NCBI RefSeq assembly: GCF_009362735.1
Contig: NZ_WHNP01000049.1
Span: forward strand, 1 to 57,910
DNA from: Paraburkholderia franconis
GTDB lineage: Bacteria > Pseudomonadota > Gammaproteobacteria > Burkholderiales > Burkholderiaceae
Direction: 5' to 3'
Length of the DNA stretch: 57,910 nucleotides
The notes beneath the pieces were generated by a model. The model was not told where the DNA came from. It did no database searches and saw only the letters and a program-made list of their open reading frames with translations. A program made the translations under genes and the position numbers. Positions 57,273 through 57,910 of this stretch are shown here, piece by piece (the stretch's first letter is position 1; every line of letters starts with the position of its first letter).

Positions 57273-57910
57273 TCCGTTGGTGAAGAATGCACCTGATTCT
57301 AGCTCACCTTTTGCGGCTCCCCAAACGTAATTTGTGTGTTGTCAGCGCGTTCAACTCCGGGGTCGCCGGAAACACCACGGTCGCCGCAGCGTGATGCAGC
57401 GAAGCAGGACACGGTGCGGGGCAGGCGAGGGGAGCGGCCAGCCCGTCGCCCTGGACGCCGCTCGGCTGCGCGGCGCGCGGGCGCCGCTGGTCCGTGACCT
57501 GCTGACCGCGTGGCGGCAAGCGGCCCACTTTCTACCGCTCGCCTGAGCCATGCAGTGACCATTCGAACGGCTGGTCCACTCCGAAACCCGCCGGATGCTC
57601 AAGGCGCACTTGTCTTTAGGTTTGTTCGACGCCTGCCCATGTCCGCAGGCTCGCAAGCGCGCGTCAGCGCATGCGGGCAGGCGTTGGACAAACCAGAAGG
57701 GAGGAAACCGCGGAGTGCTCCGATGTGGTCGAAGTGGCGAAGGCTATGGTGATTGATGGCCCGCAATGTTCAGGGACGTTGCCCGATGAGTGGTCGAACT
57801 GTCTGGCAGATGGTCCGTGATGCGGTGACGAAGCGGTGCAGTCGCGTAAATGGACGGGCGAAGCAGATGTGTGGGAGTCTGTACGAAGTGACAGGCGCAA
57901 ACGTGCACTC
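57273..57910. other. Window end, no supported gene
   Basis: Frames on both strands (57351-57656 minus, 57510-57752 plus, 57664-57900 minus) are Arg/Ala-rich with no motif and conflicting overlaps. No repeat or RNA gene recognised. The region may be degraded mobile-element sequence. Confidence 0.4.

Noticed and set aside
1..57910. tRNA or rRNA genes
   Set aside because: No cloverleaf-like or rRNA-like sequence was noticed, including next to the integrase; a tRNAscan run would settle it.

Overview
The window looks like most of a conjugative plasmid (or a large integrated plasmid-derived element) from a Burkholderiaceae bacterium, probably Paraburkholderia, Burkholderia or Caballeronia. This rests on high GC, the family content (DUF3717, DUF932, ArdB, a long integrase of a type familiar from Burkholderia) and a P-type T4SS next to Rep_3/ParAB replication genes. 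I saw no rRNA, tRNA or CRISPR array.

Layout. (1) 1-205: edge of an IS110-family transposase. (2) 648-20668, all minus strand: the transfer region. Read 5' to 3' it runs VirB1-B2-B3-B4-B5-(small)-B6-(small)-B7-B8-B9-B10-(orf)-B11, three small genes, DUF3717, a hypothetical gene, a coupling protein split into two ORFs, an LPD7/KfrB protein, StbB-like and StbC-like proteins, TrbM, a small winged-helix protein and a DUF1173-like protein. Many genes overlap by ATGA, GTGA or TGATG, so this is one long, translationally coupled transcript. (3) 20883-22765: two 17-bp direct repeats, a divergent XRE regulator, a PAS protein and a truncated paralogue of it. (4) 22958-25392: decayed genes, including an alpha/beta hydrolase broken by at least five frameshifts. 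(5) 25654-27857: a small ORF and a tyrosine recombinase. (6) 28201-33469: maintenance module with palindromic parS-like sites, ParB, ParA, iterons and a Rep_3 initiator. (7) 33653-38460: a wrecked DUF1778/GNAT toxin-antitoxin pair, DUF932, ArdB and a collapsed ParB-like pseudogene. (8) 39146-44001: mobilization module with a candidate oriT, MobC and an HUH relaxase with a C-terminal LPD7 domain. A separate 121-aa gene is nested in another frame of the relaxase. (9) 44020-46048: small accessory genes including an H-NS-like protein. (10) 46650-52337: a possible defence island. It has a repressor, a divergent N6-adenine methyltransferase, a phosphoribosyltransferase-like protein, an ORC/CDC6-like ATPase and an unrecognised protein; the last three overlap by 4 bp. 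(11) 52516-57910: a truncated gene, an Ala/Pro-rich protein with two HTH-like modules, a complete IS630-family element flanked by TA, a Sel1-repeat protein and an unassigned tail.

Working together: RepA with the iterons and ParAB with the palindromes maintain the replicon. The relaxase and MobC would process oriT, the coupling protein would feed the VirB channel, and ArdB and H-NS would help establishment in a new host. The 46.6-52.3 kb island is the best candidate for a little-described system. The nested gene and the split coupling protein are the most unusual features of the transfer genes.
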